64,000 nucleotides of DNA from MAG-120531 sp038125995 (GCA_038125995.1 JAYPEX010000003.1:122847-186846); one strand, 5' to 3'. Shown: positions 32,718 to 43,659, counted from the stretch's first letter. Numbers and translations: made by a program. The notes: a model not told the origin generated them from the letters alone.

Positions 32718-33104
32718 TCAATTTGATTTAGAAAAATAATTCCACTTACTGTAGTAGATAATTGTTGCAATCAGAATACCTAAAAAATTGGCAAACACAT
32801 CTTCTAATTCTCCAGATCTACCCGATACATAATTTTCTTGCAGATATTCTATGAACACCCCAATAGAAAGATGTAGAATAATTACTAAAAAAATCTTCAT
32901 GTTTTTAGTTAGCTTATTCAGTGAAGTCTTTTCGACAAACAACAAAAACAAAAATGATGCCACAAAATAGAATCCCAAATGGACGATCTTGTCAAAATAG
33001 TGAATTTCGATAGTAGGACCGTTTAAATCAGGCAGCAAACTCAAGTATATCAACAGAAAGATCCACAGAAAGTAACTACTACTGTATAAAAAAGATTTAA
33101 GCAC
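32718..33104 (-). CDS. VanZ-like family membrane protein
   Basis: A 128-residue protein with four predicted spans and the VanZ-like family pattern DKIVHLGFYFVASFLFLLF and IGVFIEYLQ..GRSGELEDVFANFLGILI. VanZ itself gives low-level teicoplanin resistance, but the function of most family members, including this one, is unknown. It overlaps the gcvH end by eight bases; a VanZ-like gene behind gcvH and sprA is a recurring order in flavobacteria as I recall it. Confidence 0.8.
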   Translation of the reverse strand: MLKSFLYSSSYFLWIFLLIYLSLLPDLNGPTIEIHYFDKIVHLGFYFVASFLFLLFVEKTSLNKLTKNMKIFLVIILHLSIGVFIEYLQENYVSGRSGELEDVFANFLGILIATIIYYSKWNYFSKSN

Positions 33105-33477
33105 CGATAAGCTCTTTATATTCTTCTGCGCTTAAAAGATCCTCAATCTGACCAGCATCTGCAATCGTCATTTTGATCATCCATCCCTCTCCATAAGGAT
33201 CTGAATTGACAAGTTCAGGAGTATCTTCTAAAGCTTCGTTAAATTCAGTAACTTCACCACTAAGAGGAGAAAATAGATCAGAAACAGTTTTCACAGCTTC
33301 AACAGTTCCAAATACTTCTTCTTTCTCAACAGACGCGTCTATGCTATCAACTTCAACATAAACGATGTCTCCTAATTCTCCTTGAGCAAAATCAGTAATA
33401 CCGACAACAGCAGTATCTCCTTCAATTTTAACCCATTCGTGATCTTTTGTGTACTTTAATTCGCTAGGTATATTCAT
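33097..33477 (-). CDS. gcvH: Glycine cleavage system H protein
   Basis: A 126-residue lipoyl carrier that shuttles the aminomethyl group between the P, T and L proteins of glycine cleavage. The lipoylated lysine is Lys63 in GTVEAVKTVSDLFSP, and the KYTKDHEWVKIEGD start and LVNSDPYGEGWMIKM end are complete. A predicted -7 element is just upstream. Genes for the other glycine cleavage proteins are not in this window. Confidence 0.96.
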   Translation of the reverse strand: MNIPSELKYTKDHEWVKIEGDTAVVGITDFAQGELGDIVYVEVDSIDASVEKEEVFGTVEAVKTVSDLFSPLSGEVTEFNEALEDTPELVNSDPYGEGWMIKMTIADAGQIEDLLSAEEYKELIGA

Positions 33478-33502
33478 AGTTGTTTGAAATAATTTTGATA
33501 AA

Positions 33503-33510
33503 CAAATTTA
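33503..33510 (-). promoter_or_regulatory. Predicted -7 element of gcvH
   Basis: TAAATTTG on the minus strand, 25 bases before the gcvH start, in the 77-bp gap after sprA. No TTG was found at the right distance. Confidence 0.35.
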
Positions 33511-33554
33511 ATAGAATTAATCAAGTCGAAAGAGATTTCTCAAAAAAAATTAGA

Positions 33555-36500
33555 TCAATTACCAAAATTGTACTTAAGTCTAAATCCTGTATCAATAGTC
33601 TGCTGTGGGTATGCTGTCGAAACTGCATAACGAGATGAATTGAAATCGTAAAAGAAGACTGCGTTTAAATTCTTATTGACAGCGTAATCAGCTGATAATT
33701 TTGTCGATAGCAGGTATTGACCCGCATTGATTTGAGTATTGTTTAATTCGAGATTTCGAATCACTGTTAAATTATCACGAAGACTAAAATCAGCTTTGAT
33801 ATTTAAATCACCTTTGAGCTGCGTACGTGATCCTCCAAAATTAGTATTAAATCGAACGTCTTTAATACGATATCCAATTCCAGCTGTAATTTCTTTTCCG
33901 TTCATTTCAGTGAGTAAGTTGTTGTCAAAACTCATGGATAATGCACGATCCATTTTTACCTCTAAGAGGATTCTCATTGCATTCTTGGTCTCAAAATCAA
34001 CGCGAATCAATGGATTAAATTGATCTGTTAACACTAAGTTTCCATAGAGTTTATCTGGTCTAAAATCTCCTGTACGAGGATCAATCAGTGTATTTGTTTT
34101 CTCCAAATTGGTACGATAAGAGTTAATACTCATCGCAGCTCTATACCCATGTGAAATGGAGAAGCGATTGAAGCGATCCTCAAACCATTTGAGATTCATA
34201 AATCCTGTGTATTTCATATTCCAATTCGGAAGTGGTATTCCCTTGAAGGGGTCTAATTCAATTACAGCTGCATCCTTTCCAGTGTAGGCAGCTATAAAAG
34301 CCGGTAATAACACGTCTTGAGCAGTTTTACCGTATCGCTCTGGGAATCCATCTTCATCGATTAACACTGCTTCTTCAGAAGATAATCCTGATGCTAAACG
34401 ATTGGCAATGGTTAATCGGTTGCTTTTAAATTGATCAAAAGATTCAGAAGTCGACTCATCACTTTGATTAAAGAAGGTTGAAATCATCATGACCGACCTA
34501 TTGTAATTTCCAACCTCATTACCCAACATATTCACATATTGATAATCCCCATCTCCAAAATCCTCAACTCTAAAGTTTTCCTTGTAATTAGAAGAGTGCT
34601 GCATATCCATACTCAGGTCGATGGTCAGATCTTTAATAGGTTGTGCATTGGCATCGATCTTAAATTTTTTATTGGTGTTCGAAATATAGGCCTCATTAAA
34701 GTTCTCAAAGGTTGTCAAATAACCTTGTTTAGCGAGCTGAAAACGAACATCAGATTGAGAGCCAAAAACAAATCCTAGGCTTGGTTCTCGAGTTCCAAAA
34801 GAACCAATTTGTCTCGTAAAACCAGGTAAAAACTTACCATTGTTTTCACTGTAACTCACATTGACTCTTTTAATGGAAGTGATTAAGGATTTCCAAAGTG
34901 GGATTTTATTTTGACTTGCTCCTCCGTTTGCATTCGAGCGACCTGGCAAGAAATTTACTGCGGTAGTTTGCTTCTCCAAACCTAGATAACGATAAAACTT
35001 ATTAAAAGTCATCGAAGCGTTTAAATTGTGAGTGTTTGAATTTTGAACATTGTTCAGCTCACCTCCCGCTAATTCTCGGACCGACTCATCTCCCCTCTTC
35101 CATTCAAAATTTGAGGTATAGGTGTATTGAGCATCAATAAAGTTTAAGAATGGAAATTTATCAAATGGCAATTTGTAATTTAGTTGAAATTGCTGATTGA
35201 AACGATCTGCTTTACCGTAGTTAAAAAAGTCATCCCAAATTGTCAAATCTTGATTGATTCCTGATTCTTTATCCTCATCTAAATTGAAGTAATTTCTGAT
35301 GACATTTTTAGAATTAGCATTTAAATTAAGTCGAATTGACTTGGTTAGCTCGTGCTGAATTGCATACTGCCAATTAAACAAATAATTCCGCTGTTGAAGC
35401 AGCGGCATATCTAAAGCGTCTACACCAGGGGTTTGAACATCTCTAAATTGCTGCTCGTTAAAAGAACGATCAAAGGTGGCGTTAAAGGCCACAGATGATG
35501 GAAGTAAATTAAAGTTAACTTCTTTTAACCATTTCCAATAATCGCTCTTCAAGATGGAATCGTTCTTAACAAAAGGTGCTATCGCTAAGGGCTTAAATTG
35601 ATAGCCATAAATCACACCAGCCTTGATGTTTTCATCATTGAGGTGTTCCACCTCAAAATCCCTGTGTTGGGTTTGATTGTACGAATAGTTTAGCGTTAGG
35701 TTTTCTGGATCAAAGAAGTGGTTTTTAACTGCTTCTTTTTCAGGATTCTTCTCTTTTCTAACCCCAATTAAATTGATACTATTTCTCTTCGTATACGATT
35801 CTGATTGTTCTAGAATTTGATCCGCTTCTGCTTGATTATTAGCTGCTGCTATTCGATCGCTTAACTCCAAGTCCTCGTACAAAGGATCAAATTTAGGAGT
35901 TACCATTTCTTCAGCTATCGAATAATTAATCGGTAATTTCAATCCCCATTGAGAAGGGAGCATGGTTCCTAAATTTAGGTTCGTAACTACGTCATACGAT
36001 TGCAAGTCTTCTCTTGAACGCTCATTAGGCATTTGATCTATTCCTCCGAATCCAGCAGTTGATTTAGAACCGTTTACAGATACTGACATCACATCGGCCA
36101 TATTGAGATCCATCGAAGCTATTGCAGCCCATCCACCTTCTCTATTCATACCCGAGAGTCTAAGTTCGTTAAACCATAACTCACCACGTGCAATTTCATT
36201 GGAAGTATTCTTCACACCCACCATAATACCCCTGATATTTGCAAGTGAGGGATTACCACGAATCCCAATACGGGTTGAACCTTCAGGTCGTGGATCAAAC
36301 TCCTGTACCGCTACAAGCTCATCGCCGATGAGATCGTAATAAGTCAACTCGCTTAAATTTTGATTTTGAATTCCTATGGATTTTAACTGTGCTAATACAT
36401 CTGTCGAAATTTCAATTTGGTTTTCTGCAGGCCAAATTTCTTGAGCAGTTGAAGCACCGAACTCAGTAAATTTCAAAGGAACTTCCACCTGATAGAAGTT

Positions 36501-39500
36501 TTCAGAATAATCCGTACCCATTCTCAAGAATCCAACAAGTGGCTTATCAGCTGAGGCGTAATCAGAATTTGCGATCTTTTCAGCGTGTATAAACATTTTT
36601 ATTCGCTGGTATTGGCGAACATCGTACTGAGTATTTTTAAAGACGCCTCTAGAATCTTTTGGCTCTAAATTTTTAACAACCAAAGACAATGATTGCTCAT
36701 TTTGACGTATGATGGTATTGTTATTATTGAGTTGTTCTCGAACTACTCCTGGAGGCAACACATATGGGATGGGTTGTCTCGTGTTGTTTTCTTCAATATT
36801 GACAGTACTAATGTCTATTTGAGTATTATCATCGGATGGATCAGTATCTGAATCAGGAGTTAAAGATCTTGTGTAGTTTCTCCAATCTCCTCTAACTAAA
36901 TCCAAAGTCGCAAAACGCAAGACTACAGGTTTAGAAAAACCTGTAAGATACACTCTCAAGAAACTGATCGATCTAAAATCCGATATTCCACCAAGGGCAT
37001 CAGTAAAAGCTGAAAGAGGAATTTTATATTGAATCCATCTGGTATTGACTTGATTTCCATTTGGTAATTTTGGACTGAGTTGTTCTTTTATATCGGTTAC
37101 AAATGGATCATCGATATTGGTTCCGGGCTTGATGTCAATTTTATATTCAAAATAACTATCGACGATATTCATTGTCAAATCTCGATCGATGTCTTCAACA
37201 TCGGGAAGCGTTGTCGATCCTCTGTTGGTATTACTTACAGCAACTGGAGCATTACCTTCTGGATTATTAAAATCTTTGTAGCGTTCTAATATGGAACCAG
37301 ATCTATTGAGATAATAGTCGTAATTATCCAAGGCTGGATCTGAAGAAGGGTTATTCGTATAGATAACCGCCTCTTCACTATCGCTTAAACCATCGAAACC
37401 AACATCCTGAATAACACGATTAGCCTCATCTGCATCAAAGGCATACAACAAAGATTGACTAGCTGGAACTTTTCCCCAAGAAGTATTTGCAGTAATCGCT
37501 GTTCCAGATGTGTCTGGCAATCCATTTTCATATTGTTTTTTACCATCTTTTAAAATGTCCTCTGATATATTACCTAAATTGAAAACGAGCGTTCCTGGAT
37601 CAGTAGCAATTCCATCAACATAGGGATCTAGTAGCCAGAATTGAATAAATTCAATATTAGCATTTTCAAAGTTAGTCGTACTCATCGGTCTCATGATACC
37701 AGCCCATCGATCGTCTTCATTTAAACTGCTAAAAGAACCATTGTTATTATAAGGACCTTTTTCCTCTGGATAATAAGTTAGATCAAGGGTTGTCTGAACA
37801 GTCGTCTGTCCTTGAGCGATATCAACTTGCGGAAAAACCTCATCGATATAAATTCTTCTGGTTGGATTGGTCGATAAATCGTTATTCGTAATGCCGTCAG
37901 GTCTTTGAAAAGAATAAAAAATTGGATCGATAGAATACCAAGCCATTTTAGCTCTTCCGTAGCCGTTTTTAAGATTTTCCTCATCTGTTGGTGAATTTCC
38001 AAAGAGGGTGACAGAACCATCGCCAAACTCTAGAGGAGTACTAGCTAACGACCAACCCAAAGAACCTCTAATGTCGATCAGTGTTTGCGCTCCTTCAAAA
38101 TCATCGATATAGGTAGTCGACTCCCCCTCAAAATCTGCAAATTTAGGGGTTCCTGGTTTTAAAGCAGCCATCTCAGCTCTCAATGAAATATTCGAGGGTG
38201 CCAGAGTTTCTACATTAGGAAGCTTATTAGCTAATCTTGTTAAAAATGGAACCTCTGAAGAATAAATCAAGTTAAATCCGTAAATAGAGTTGTTTACAGG
38301 TTCGATTCCATAACTTGCCTTTTGTGTTAAGGGACGCTCATTGAGATTTAGATAAGTTCCTCCGATAATGAATTTATCACTAAATTCATGGGTGATATTA
38401 ATTCCAGAGAAGCGTTTGTTCTGTTGTCCAAAAACAGCATTGTCCTCAACTGATATTTGAATAGGTGCATTAGAAGCTTCTAGCGAAGGATCTATGAGTT
38501 GTACCGTTCCTAATTGATAGTTAACAGTATAATCAACACCCTCTACTAAAATTCTTCTACCTACTGTCACTCTAACGGAGCCTCTAGGCACATTAAAAGC
38601 ACCTATTGGAATTCCATTGGAACTAGCTGATTTATACTGTCCTTTTAATAAAAATTTATTCTTTTCTGCCTTTTCAAATGCAGAGGCCTTGGTTTGAGAA
38701 TAGAGTTCGCGATAAACGTATTGCTTTTGGTTAGCATTATAACCCTGATCGTTTTCAACATCATAAGTTCCATCTCCAAGTAACTCAAATAGGTATTCTC
38801 CAAAAGGCTCAACTTTAGTGAAAATGATGGATCCAGTTCTGAGATTAATCGTTCTATCGGGGATAAAATCAAAGAATCCATCTCCTTCTTCTTGAACATC
38901 ATTGTACCCATTGAGACGATCAAAATTAAAGACGTTTAGCAGTGTTCGTTCTTCTAACGGCTTTGGACTAGTAGGCCATCCTTGACCAAAACTAGAATCA
39001 ATTGGAGTGATGTAGTTTCTTGGACTAGGATTCGCATAGATGATGTTAAATTTAAAATCTTCTTCCGAGAGCGTGTAGGCACCTGTGGGATAAATATTCT
39101 TCATCATCAAATCCCAAATAGGATCTTTGACTGAGGTGATATTACTCTTTAAAAGTTTTAATATAAGTGCATTGTTTTGCAATGCTGTTTGTTCATTAGC
39201 ATTGGTTACAGAGGTTGACTCCACTCCTCCATTGGCAAATTCACCTACTTGATACACCTTTCCATTATAGGTATACTGAAAGGCAACGGCTAGTATTTCG
39301 TCTGCACTCAATCGTTGGGTTAGAGAAATATACCCCAATTGTGTATCGATGAAATAATCCCTTCCCTCTTCCAATTTATGAGCATTTTCAATAACTGCAT
39401 AATCAAAACCGGGATTCACTTTATATCCAGGTGTATCAAATGCTTGTGGAGCAGTTGCAATATCTCTAATTTGATCCAATAGTGCTCCACCAATTCCAAT

Positions 39501-40760
39501 TTGCTCAGGATCGTAATCATTTGCATTGTTTGAAGGCAAATAAGGAACCGTAGGCGAATTAAAGAATCCCGAAGGAGTATTGGGGTGTCTTCCGATCACA
39601 CTATTGTTAGGATTGGATTCTCCTATATCTTGTAAGGCTACTATATTTCTGACATTGTTAGTTCTCTGAACGCGATTGGTCATCCAAACTTCAATACGTG
39701 TAATCTGAACCTGTGAGTTGACATAAGGGTAGTTTTCTAAAGCCTCATCGTATTGATCTCTAAAAAAATGAGACAAGAAAAAGTGTCGATCTTCCTCGTA
39801 ATCCAATGCAGTTAAATTAAAATTACTGATGGTTCCACCTCCTTGAGCAACTACCGAGTTGTTTTGAGATCTTTGCTCTGATAATACCGTTGTCACTCTA
39901 GTTCTTCCGAATTTCATCTCCGTCTTTAAACCAAATAGACTTTGAGCTCCTTGAATTAGAGAACTCGTCAGTGGCATCGAAATATTCCCCACTTCGATGT
40001 TCTGTAAGATATTATCTTCGTTTGACTTAAACATATTACCCACATTAGAAAGAGGATCTTGTGTGTTGATTCCAGACATATCGACACCTGTTACATCTTG
40101 TACCGTAGGAGGATTGTAGGAGATTTTAATCAGATTCTGAAAATCAAAGGTTGCCTGTGTATCGTAATTGGCATTAATTGAAAGTCGTTCTCCAATTTTA
40201 CCAACCATTCCCAAACGTATTTGCTGATCAAAATCAAATGAAAGATTGGATCTGTTTCTAGGGGATAGCGAAGGATTGTCATTCTTTTGCCAGAGTACTC
40301 CCATATCGACCGCAATAGATCCCTGAGGAATCAAGCTGATTTCATCTCCACCAAAAATAGTCTCTAATACATCGCTGTTCAGTCTAAAGTTAGGAAGGAT
40401 ATTCTTTAAGGCAGATTGATTTTTATTCGATTGATTTTCATAGAGCTGCTGTTTTTCTCTAAAGTAGGATTGAGTCGATTCCTTTCGAACCAATTTCCAG
40501 TACGCTTCAGGACTTAAGATAAGAGGGTAGCCCAACTCATAACCAGCTATGGGTTGAGTGAACTCGTAATAATTTTCCTCAGCATTATAGACGTATTTAG
40601 AAGTAATCCCGCTTGGGAGTTTCATTTTGATTGAACGAAGAACTGCTGCTGTACTATCTTGTGCAGTTTTTTGCTCCTGAGCTGATGATTCAATAGTTAC
40701 AGCAAAGAAGACAAGTATAAAACACAAGGGTTTTATATATTTAAAATCAATTCGTTTCAA
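33555..40760 (-). CDS. sprA: SprA/Sov, giant outer-membrane translocon of the type IX secretion system
   Basis: A 2401-residue protein with a signal peptide (about 1-27, cleaved after SSA), the expected size for SprA, the very large beta-barrel (36 strands in the solved structure) through which T9SS cargo crosses the outer membrane. Recurrent barrel-strand and family motifs include GSIAVDMGVLWQKNDNPSLSPRNR-like text near 155-180, FADFEGESTTYIDDFEGAQ near 865 and GELWFNELRLSGMNREGGWA near 1525. It ends in a strand finishing GFRLKYNFGN. It lies nine bases after ruvA and before gcvH. It is intact, and PorT, another T9SS component, is encoded at the left end. Confidence 0.96.
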   Translation of the reverse strand: MKRIDFKYIKPLCFILVFFAVTIESSAQEQKTAQDSTAAVLRSIKMKLPSGITSKYVYNAEENYYEFTQPIAGYELGYPLILSPEAYWKLVRKESTQSYFREKQQLYENQSNKNQSALKNILPNFRLNSDVLETIFGGDEISLIPQGSIAVDMGVLWQKNDNPSLSPRNRSNLSFDFDQQIRLGMVGKIGERLSINANYDTQATFDFQNLIKISYNPPTVQDVTGVDMSGINTQDPLSNVGNMFKSNEDNILQNIEVGNISMPLTSSLIQGAQSLFGLKTEMKFGRTRVTTVLSEQRSQNNSVVAQGGGTISNFNLTALDYEEDRHFFLSHFFRDQYDEALENYPYVNSQVQITRIEVWMTNRVQRTNNVRNIVALQDIGESNPNNSVIGRHPNTPSGFFNSPTVPYLPSNNANDYDPEQIGIGGALLDQIRDIATAPQAFDTPGYKVNPGFDYAVIENAHKLEEGRDYFIDTQLGYISLTQRLSADEILAVAFQYTYNGKVYQVGEFANGGVESTSVTNANEQTALQNNALILKLLKSNITSVKDPIWDLMMKNIYPTGAYTLSEEDFKFNIIYANPSPRNYITPIDSSFGQGWPTSPKPLEERTLLNVFNFDRLNGYNDVQEEGDGFFDFIPDRTINLRTGSIIFTKVEPFGEYLFELLGDGTYDVENDQGYNANQKQYVYRELYSQTKASAFEKAEKNKFLLKGQYKSASSNGIPIGAFNVPRGSVRVTVGRRILVEGVDYTVNYQLGTVQLIDPSLEASNAPIQISVEDNAVFGQQNKRFSGINITHEFSDKFIIGGTYLNLNERPLTQKASYGIEPVNNSIYGFNLIYSSEVPFLTRLANKLPNVETLAPSNISLRAEMAALKPGTPKFADFEGESTTYIDDFEGAQTLIDIRGSLGWSLASTPLEFGDGSVTLFGNSPTDEENLKNGYGRAKMAWYSIDPIFYSFQRPDGITNNDLSTNPTRRIYIDEVFPQVDIAQGQTTVQTTLDLTYYPEEKGPYNNNGSFSSLNEDDRWAGIMRPMSTTNFENANIEFIQFWLLDPYVDGIATDPGTLVFNLGNISEDILKDGKKQYENGLPDTSGTAITANTSWGKVPASQSLLYAFDADEANRVIQDVGFDGLSDSEEAVIYTNNPSSDPALDNYDYYLNRSGSILERYKDFNNPEGNAPVAVSNTNRGSTTLPDVEDIDRDLTMNIVDSYFEYKIDIKPGTNIDDPFVTDIKEQLSPKLPNGNQVNTRWIQYKIPLSAFTDALGGISDFRSISFLRVYLTGFSKPVVLRFATLDLVRGDWRNYTRSLTPDSDTDPSDDNTQIDISTVNIEENNTRQPIPYVLPPGVVREQLNNNNTIIRQNEQSLSLVVKNLEPKDSRGVFKNTQYDVRQYQRIKMFIHAEKIANSDYASADKPLVGFLRMGTDYSENFYQVEVPLKFTEFGASTAQEIWPAENQIEISTDVLAQLKSIGIQNQNLSELTYYDLIGDELVAVQEFDPRPEGSTRIGIRGNPSLANIRGIMVGVKNTSNEIARGELWFNELRLSGMNREGGWAAIASMDLNMADVMSVSVNGSKSTAGFGGIDQMPNERSREDLQSYDVVTNLNLGTMLPSQWGLKLPINYSIAEEMVTPKFDPLYEDLELSDRIAAANNQAEADQILEQSESYTKRNSINLIGVRKEKNPEKEAVKNHFFDPENLTLNYSYNQTQHRDFEVEHLNDENIKAGVIYGYQFKPLAIAPFVKNDSILKSDYWKWLKEVNFNLLPSSVAFNATFDRSFNEQQFRDVQTPGVDALDMPLLQQRNYLFNWQYAIQHELTKSIRLNLNANSKNVIRNYFNLDEDKESGINQDLTIWDDFFNYGKADRFNQQFQLNYKLPFDKFPFLNFIDAQYTYTSNFEWKRGDESVRELAGGELNNVQNSNTHNLNASMTFNKFYRYLGLEKQTTAVNFLPGRSNANGGASQNKIPLWKSLITSIKRVNVSYSENNGKFLPGFTRQIGSFGTREPSLGFVFGSQSDVRFQLAKQGYLTTFENFNEAYISNTNKKFKIDANAQPIKDLTIDLSMDMQHSSNYKENFRVEDFGDGDYQYVNMLGNEVGNYNRSVMMISTFFNQSDESTSESFDQFKSNRLTIANRLASGLSSEEAVLIDEDGFPERYGKTAQDVLLPAFIAAYTGKDAAVIELDPFKGIPLPNWNMKYTGFMNLKWFEDRFNRFSISHGYRAAMSINSYRTNLEKTNTLIDPRTGDFRPDKLYGNLVLTDQFNPLIRVDFETKNAMRILLEVKMDRALSMSFDNNLLTEMNGKEITAGIGYRIKDVRFNTNFGGSRTQLKGDLNIKADFSLRDNLTVIRNLELNNTQINAGQYLLSTKLSADYAVNKNLNAVFFYDFNSSRYAVSTAYPQQTIDTGFRLKYNFGN

Positions 40761-40769
40761 TCTCTATAG

Positions 40770-41351
40770 TCAAAGTTTTTTTAGGGCTATTTTAATGACA
40801 GCTTCAACACCTAATTCACGATTTTCACTCAGTATTGTATCGACCACCTTTTCAGCTTGTTTTCTAGAAAAGCCCAATACTTCTAATGCAGATAACGCTT
40901 CTTCTTTAACTGTATTGTCCATTTGTGGAAAAACTTCGTCAAATTCGTAAATTTTTAAAATTTTATCCTTGAGTTCAATAATTAGTCGTTGTGCTGTTTT
41001 AGCTCCTATTCCTTTGACAGACTGTATCTTAGAAACATTCTCAGTAGCTATCGCCCCTCTTAATTCTTCAGAAGTCAAAGAAGATAAAATAGTTCTTGCA
41101 GTGTTAGCTCCTATACCTGAAACGGTAATCAATAGTCGAAATACTTCTCGTTCAACTTTTTGAGCAAAACCATAGAGCGTATGTGAATCTTCTTTTACCT
41201 GAAGATGAGTATAAAGTTCAATCGTTTCATCTGTTCCGATCAACGAATAGGTATTCAGTGAAATATGCAACTCATAACCAACTCCAGAACAATCGATGAC
41301 AACCGAAGTGGGGTTTTTTTCTACTAATCTTCCGCGAATATGAGTAATCAT
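40770..41351 (-). CDS. ruvA: Holliday junction branch migration protein RuvA
   Basis: A 193-residue DNA-binding subunit of the RuvAB branch-migration motor. Domain I (MITHIRGRLVEKNPTSVVIDCSGVGYEL) is an OB fold. Domain II has two helix-hairpin-helix motifs (LLITVSGIGANTARTIL and SVKGIGAKTAQRLIIELKDK). The C-terminal domain III (about 145-193, ALEVLGFSRKQAEKVV) contacts RuvB. It lies six bases behind maeB. RuvB is encoded nearby at 44.6 kb rather than adjacently. Confidence 0.96.
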   Translation of the reverse strand: MITHIRGRLVEKNPTSVVIDCSGVGYELHISLNTYSLIGTDETIELYTHLQVKEDSHTLYGFAQKVEREVFRLLITVSGIGANTARTILSSLTSEELRGAIATENVSKIQSVKGIGAKTAQRLIIELKDKILKIYEFDEVFPQMDNTVKEEALSALEVLGFSRKQAEKVVDTILSENRELGVEAVIKIALKKL

Positions 41352-41357
41352 AATTGC

Positions 41358-43634
41358 TTATTTTTTTAATCGTTCTTGTGCATCTATCACTGTAATCGCT
41401 GTCATATTGACAATTTCAGAAACACTTGATCCCAATTGCAATACGTGAACTGGATTGTTAATCCCCATTAAGAACGGTCCTATAGAATCTGACTTATTCA
41501 CTTCTTTGAGTAATTTATAGGTAATATTTGCCGATTCCAAATTAGGGAATATTAAAGTATTAACTCGTTTACCTGATAACTTTGAAAATGGAAATATTTT
41601 CTGATGCATTTCTTTATTGAGTGCAAAATCCAATTGAAGTTCACCATCTACAATTATGTCTGGATAATGCTCGTGTAAGTGACGAACCGCCTTTTTTACT
41701 TTATCAGCATTAGGATGTAACGATGAACCAAAGTTCGAATAGGACAACATCGCCATAATCGGTTCAAATCCAAAAGCCTTTACCATCGATTGAGTCATCA
41801 GTGCAATATCGGTCAAACATTCGGTACTAGGATCGATATTCATCGTCGTATCTGCAAGGAAAATAGGTCCTCGATCAGTGATCATGATATTGGCAGAGGC
41901 CACTCGGTTGTATCCTTCACTGACTCCAATAATTTCAAGATAAGGCTTCACGATAGAGGCAAAAGATCTAGAATATCCAGAGAGCATTCCATCAGCATCA
42001 CCAGTTTTGACCATCATAGCCCCAAAATAGGTACGTTCACGCATTCTACTTTTAGCAAGGTACTCGGTAATTCCAGTTCGCTTTCTACCATTCCAATAAC
42101 GCATTCCATAATCATTGCGTTTATCTTTTGCAGCATCTTCTTTTGGATCGATGATTTCTATAGCTGCATCAAAGTCTAATTCTTGCATCATTTCCAAAAT
42201 GATATGCTTTCTCCCCAAGAGAATTGGAATAGCAATCCCTTCTTCGTAGACGATTTGTGCTGCCTTCACAATATCAAGTTGCTCACCTTCTGCAAAAACG
42301 ATGCGTTTAGGATCTGATTTTGCTCTATTGTGCATTTGTCTGACGAGTTTATTTTCAGAACCAGAACGCATAAAAAGATCTTGAGTATAACGATCCCAAT
42401 CATCAATTTGAGCTTTTGCCACACCAGAATCCATCGCAGCTTTAGCAACTGCAGGGGGGATGCGTTCTATTAAACGAGGATCAAATGGCTTGGGAATGAT
42501 GTAATCTGAACCAAATGTCAAATGCTTTTCTTTATAGGTAATATTGACCTCTTCAGGTACGGATTCCTTTGCTAATTGAGCAATAGCTTTCACTGCAGCC
42601 ATCTTCATTTCTTCATTAATCTTAGTCGCTCGTACATCTAGAGCACCTCTAAATATGTAAGGGAATCCCAGTACATTGTTAACCTGATTAGGGTGATCTG
42701 ATCGTCCCGTAGCCATAATGATGTCTTTACGAGTCGTAATTGCTAAATTATAATCAATTTCAGGAGTAGGGTTTGCAAGTGCAAAAACAATTGGAGTATC
42801 AGCCATTGACAAAAGCATCTGAGCATCCACCACATCAGCAATCGAAAGCCCCACAAATACATCTGCTCCTATCATCGCCTCTTCAAGTGTATTGAGATTT
42901 CTTGCCGTTGCGAATTCAGTTTTAGATTCTGCTAAATTTTCTCTGTCCTTACGAATAACTCCTTTGGAATCACACATCACAATATTCTCAGCTTTGGCTC
43001 CAAAAGCCTTGTATAACTTAGTACAAGAAACCGCGGCTGCTCCTGCTCCATTGATTACAATTTGAACGTCTTCTATTTTCTTTTCAGCTAACTCAAGCGC
43101 GTTCAATAATGCAGCTGCAGAGATAATTGCAGTTCCGTGTTGATCGTCGTGCATCACTGGTATATCCAATTCCTCTTTTAAACGACGTTCAATTTCAAAT
43201 GCTTCAGGAGCTTTGATATCTTCTAAATTAATCCCTCCAAAACTAGGAGCGATTGTCTTGACTGTTTCTACAAATCGATCGACATCTTTGGTATCTAATT
43301 CTATATCTATACTGTCTAAATCAGCAAATATTTTAAAAAGCAAACTCTTTCCTTCCATTACTGGCTTAGATGCCTCTGGTCCGATATCTCCTAGGCCAAG
43401 AACAGCCGTACCATTGGTAATTACAGCTACTAAATTCCCCTTATTGGTATAGCGATAAGCTTGATCCACATCCTTTTCAATCTCCAAACAAGGTTCGGCT
43501 ACTCCTGGAGAATAAGCCAACGCTAAATCTCTTTGAGTTGCATAGGGTTTTGTTGGGACAATTTTTATTTTTCCAGGGGTTGGCTTTGCGTGATATATCA
43601 AAGCCTCTGCTCTTAGTCTCGATTTACTACTCAT
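41358..43634 (-). CDS. maeB: NADP-dependent malic enzyme with phosphotransacetylase-like domain
   Basis: A 758-residue fusion as in E. coli MaeB. The malic enzyme part (about 1-420) has the substrate motif LALAYSPGVAEPCL, VITNGTAVLGLGDIGP, the metal region GINLEDIKAPEAFEIE and a dinucleotide site (QIVINGAGAAAVSC). The C-terminal part (about 430-758) resembles phosphate acetyltransferase (FAEGEQLDIVKAAQ, TTMNIDPSTE) but in characterised enzymes is regulatory rather than catalytic. It decarboxylates malate to pyruvate and makes NADPH. A predicted -7 element lies 18 bases upstream. Confidence 0.94.
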   Translation of the reverse strand: MSSKSRLRAEALIYHAKPTPGKIKIVPTKPYATQRDLALAYSPGVAEPCLEIEKDVDQAYRYTNKGNLVAVITNGTAVLGLGDIGPEASKPVMEGKSLLFKIFADLDSIDIELDTKDVDRFVETVKTIAPSFGGINLEDIKAPEAFEIERRLKEELDIPVMHDDQHGTAIISAAALLNALELAEKKIEDVQIVINGAGAAAVSCTKLYKAFGAKAENIVMCDSKGVIRKDRENLAESKTEFATARNLNTLEEAMIGADVFVGLSIADVVDAQMLLSMADTPIVFALANPTPEIDYNLAITTRKDIIMATGRSDHPNQVNNVLGFPYIFRGALDVRATKINEEMKMAAVKAIAQLAKESVPEEVNITYKEKHLTFGSDYIIPKPFDPRLIERIPPAVAKAAMDSGVAKAQIDDWDRYTQDLFMRSGSENKLVRQMHNRAKSDPKRIVFAEGEQLDIVKAAQIVYEEGIAIPILLGRKHIILEMMQELDFDAAIEIIDPKEDAAKDKRNDYGMRYWNGRKRTGITEYLAKSRMRERTYFGAMMVKTGDADGMLSGYSRSFASIVKPYLEIIGVSEGYNRVASANIMITDRGPIFLADTTMNIDPSTECLTDIALMTQSMVKAFGFEPIMAMLSYSNFGSSLHPNADKVKKAVRHLHEHYPDIIVDGELQLDFALNKEMHQKIFPFSKLSGKRVNTLIFPNLESANITYKLLKEVNKSDSIGPFLMGINNPVHVLQLGSSVSEIVNMTAITVIDAQERLKK

Positions 43635-43651
43635 ATAGATAAATTATACCT

Positions 43652-43659
43652 CAAATTTA
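43652..43659 (-). promoter_or_regulatory. Predicted -7 element of maeB-ruvA-sprA
   Basis: TAAATTTG on the minus strand in the 71-bp gap after queG. It may drive maeB and, through short spacings, ruvA and sprA. Confidence 0.4.
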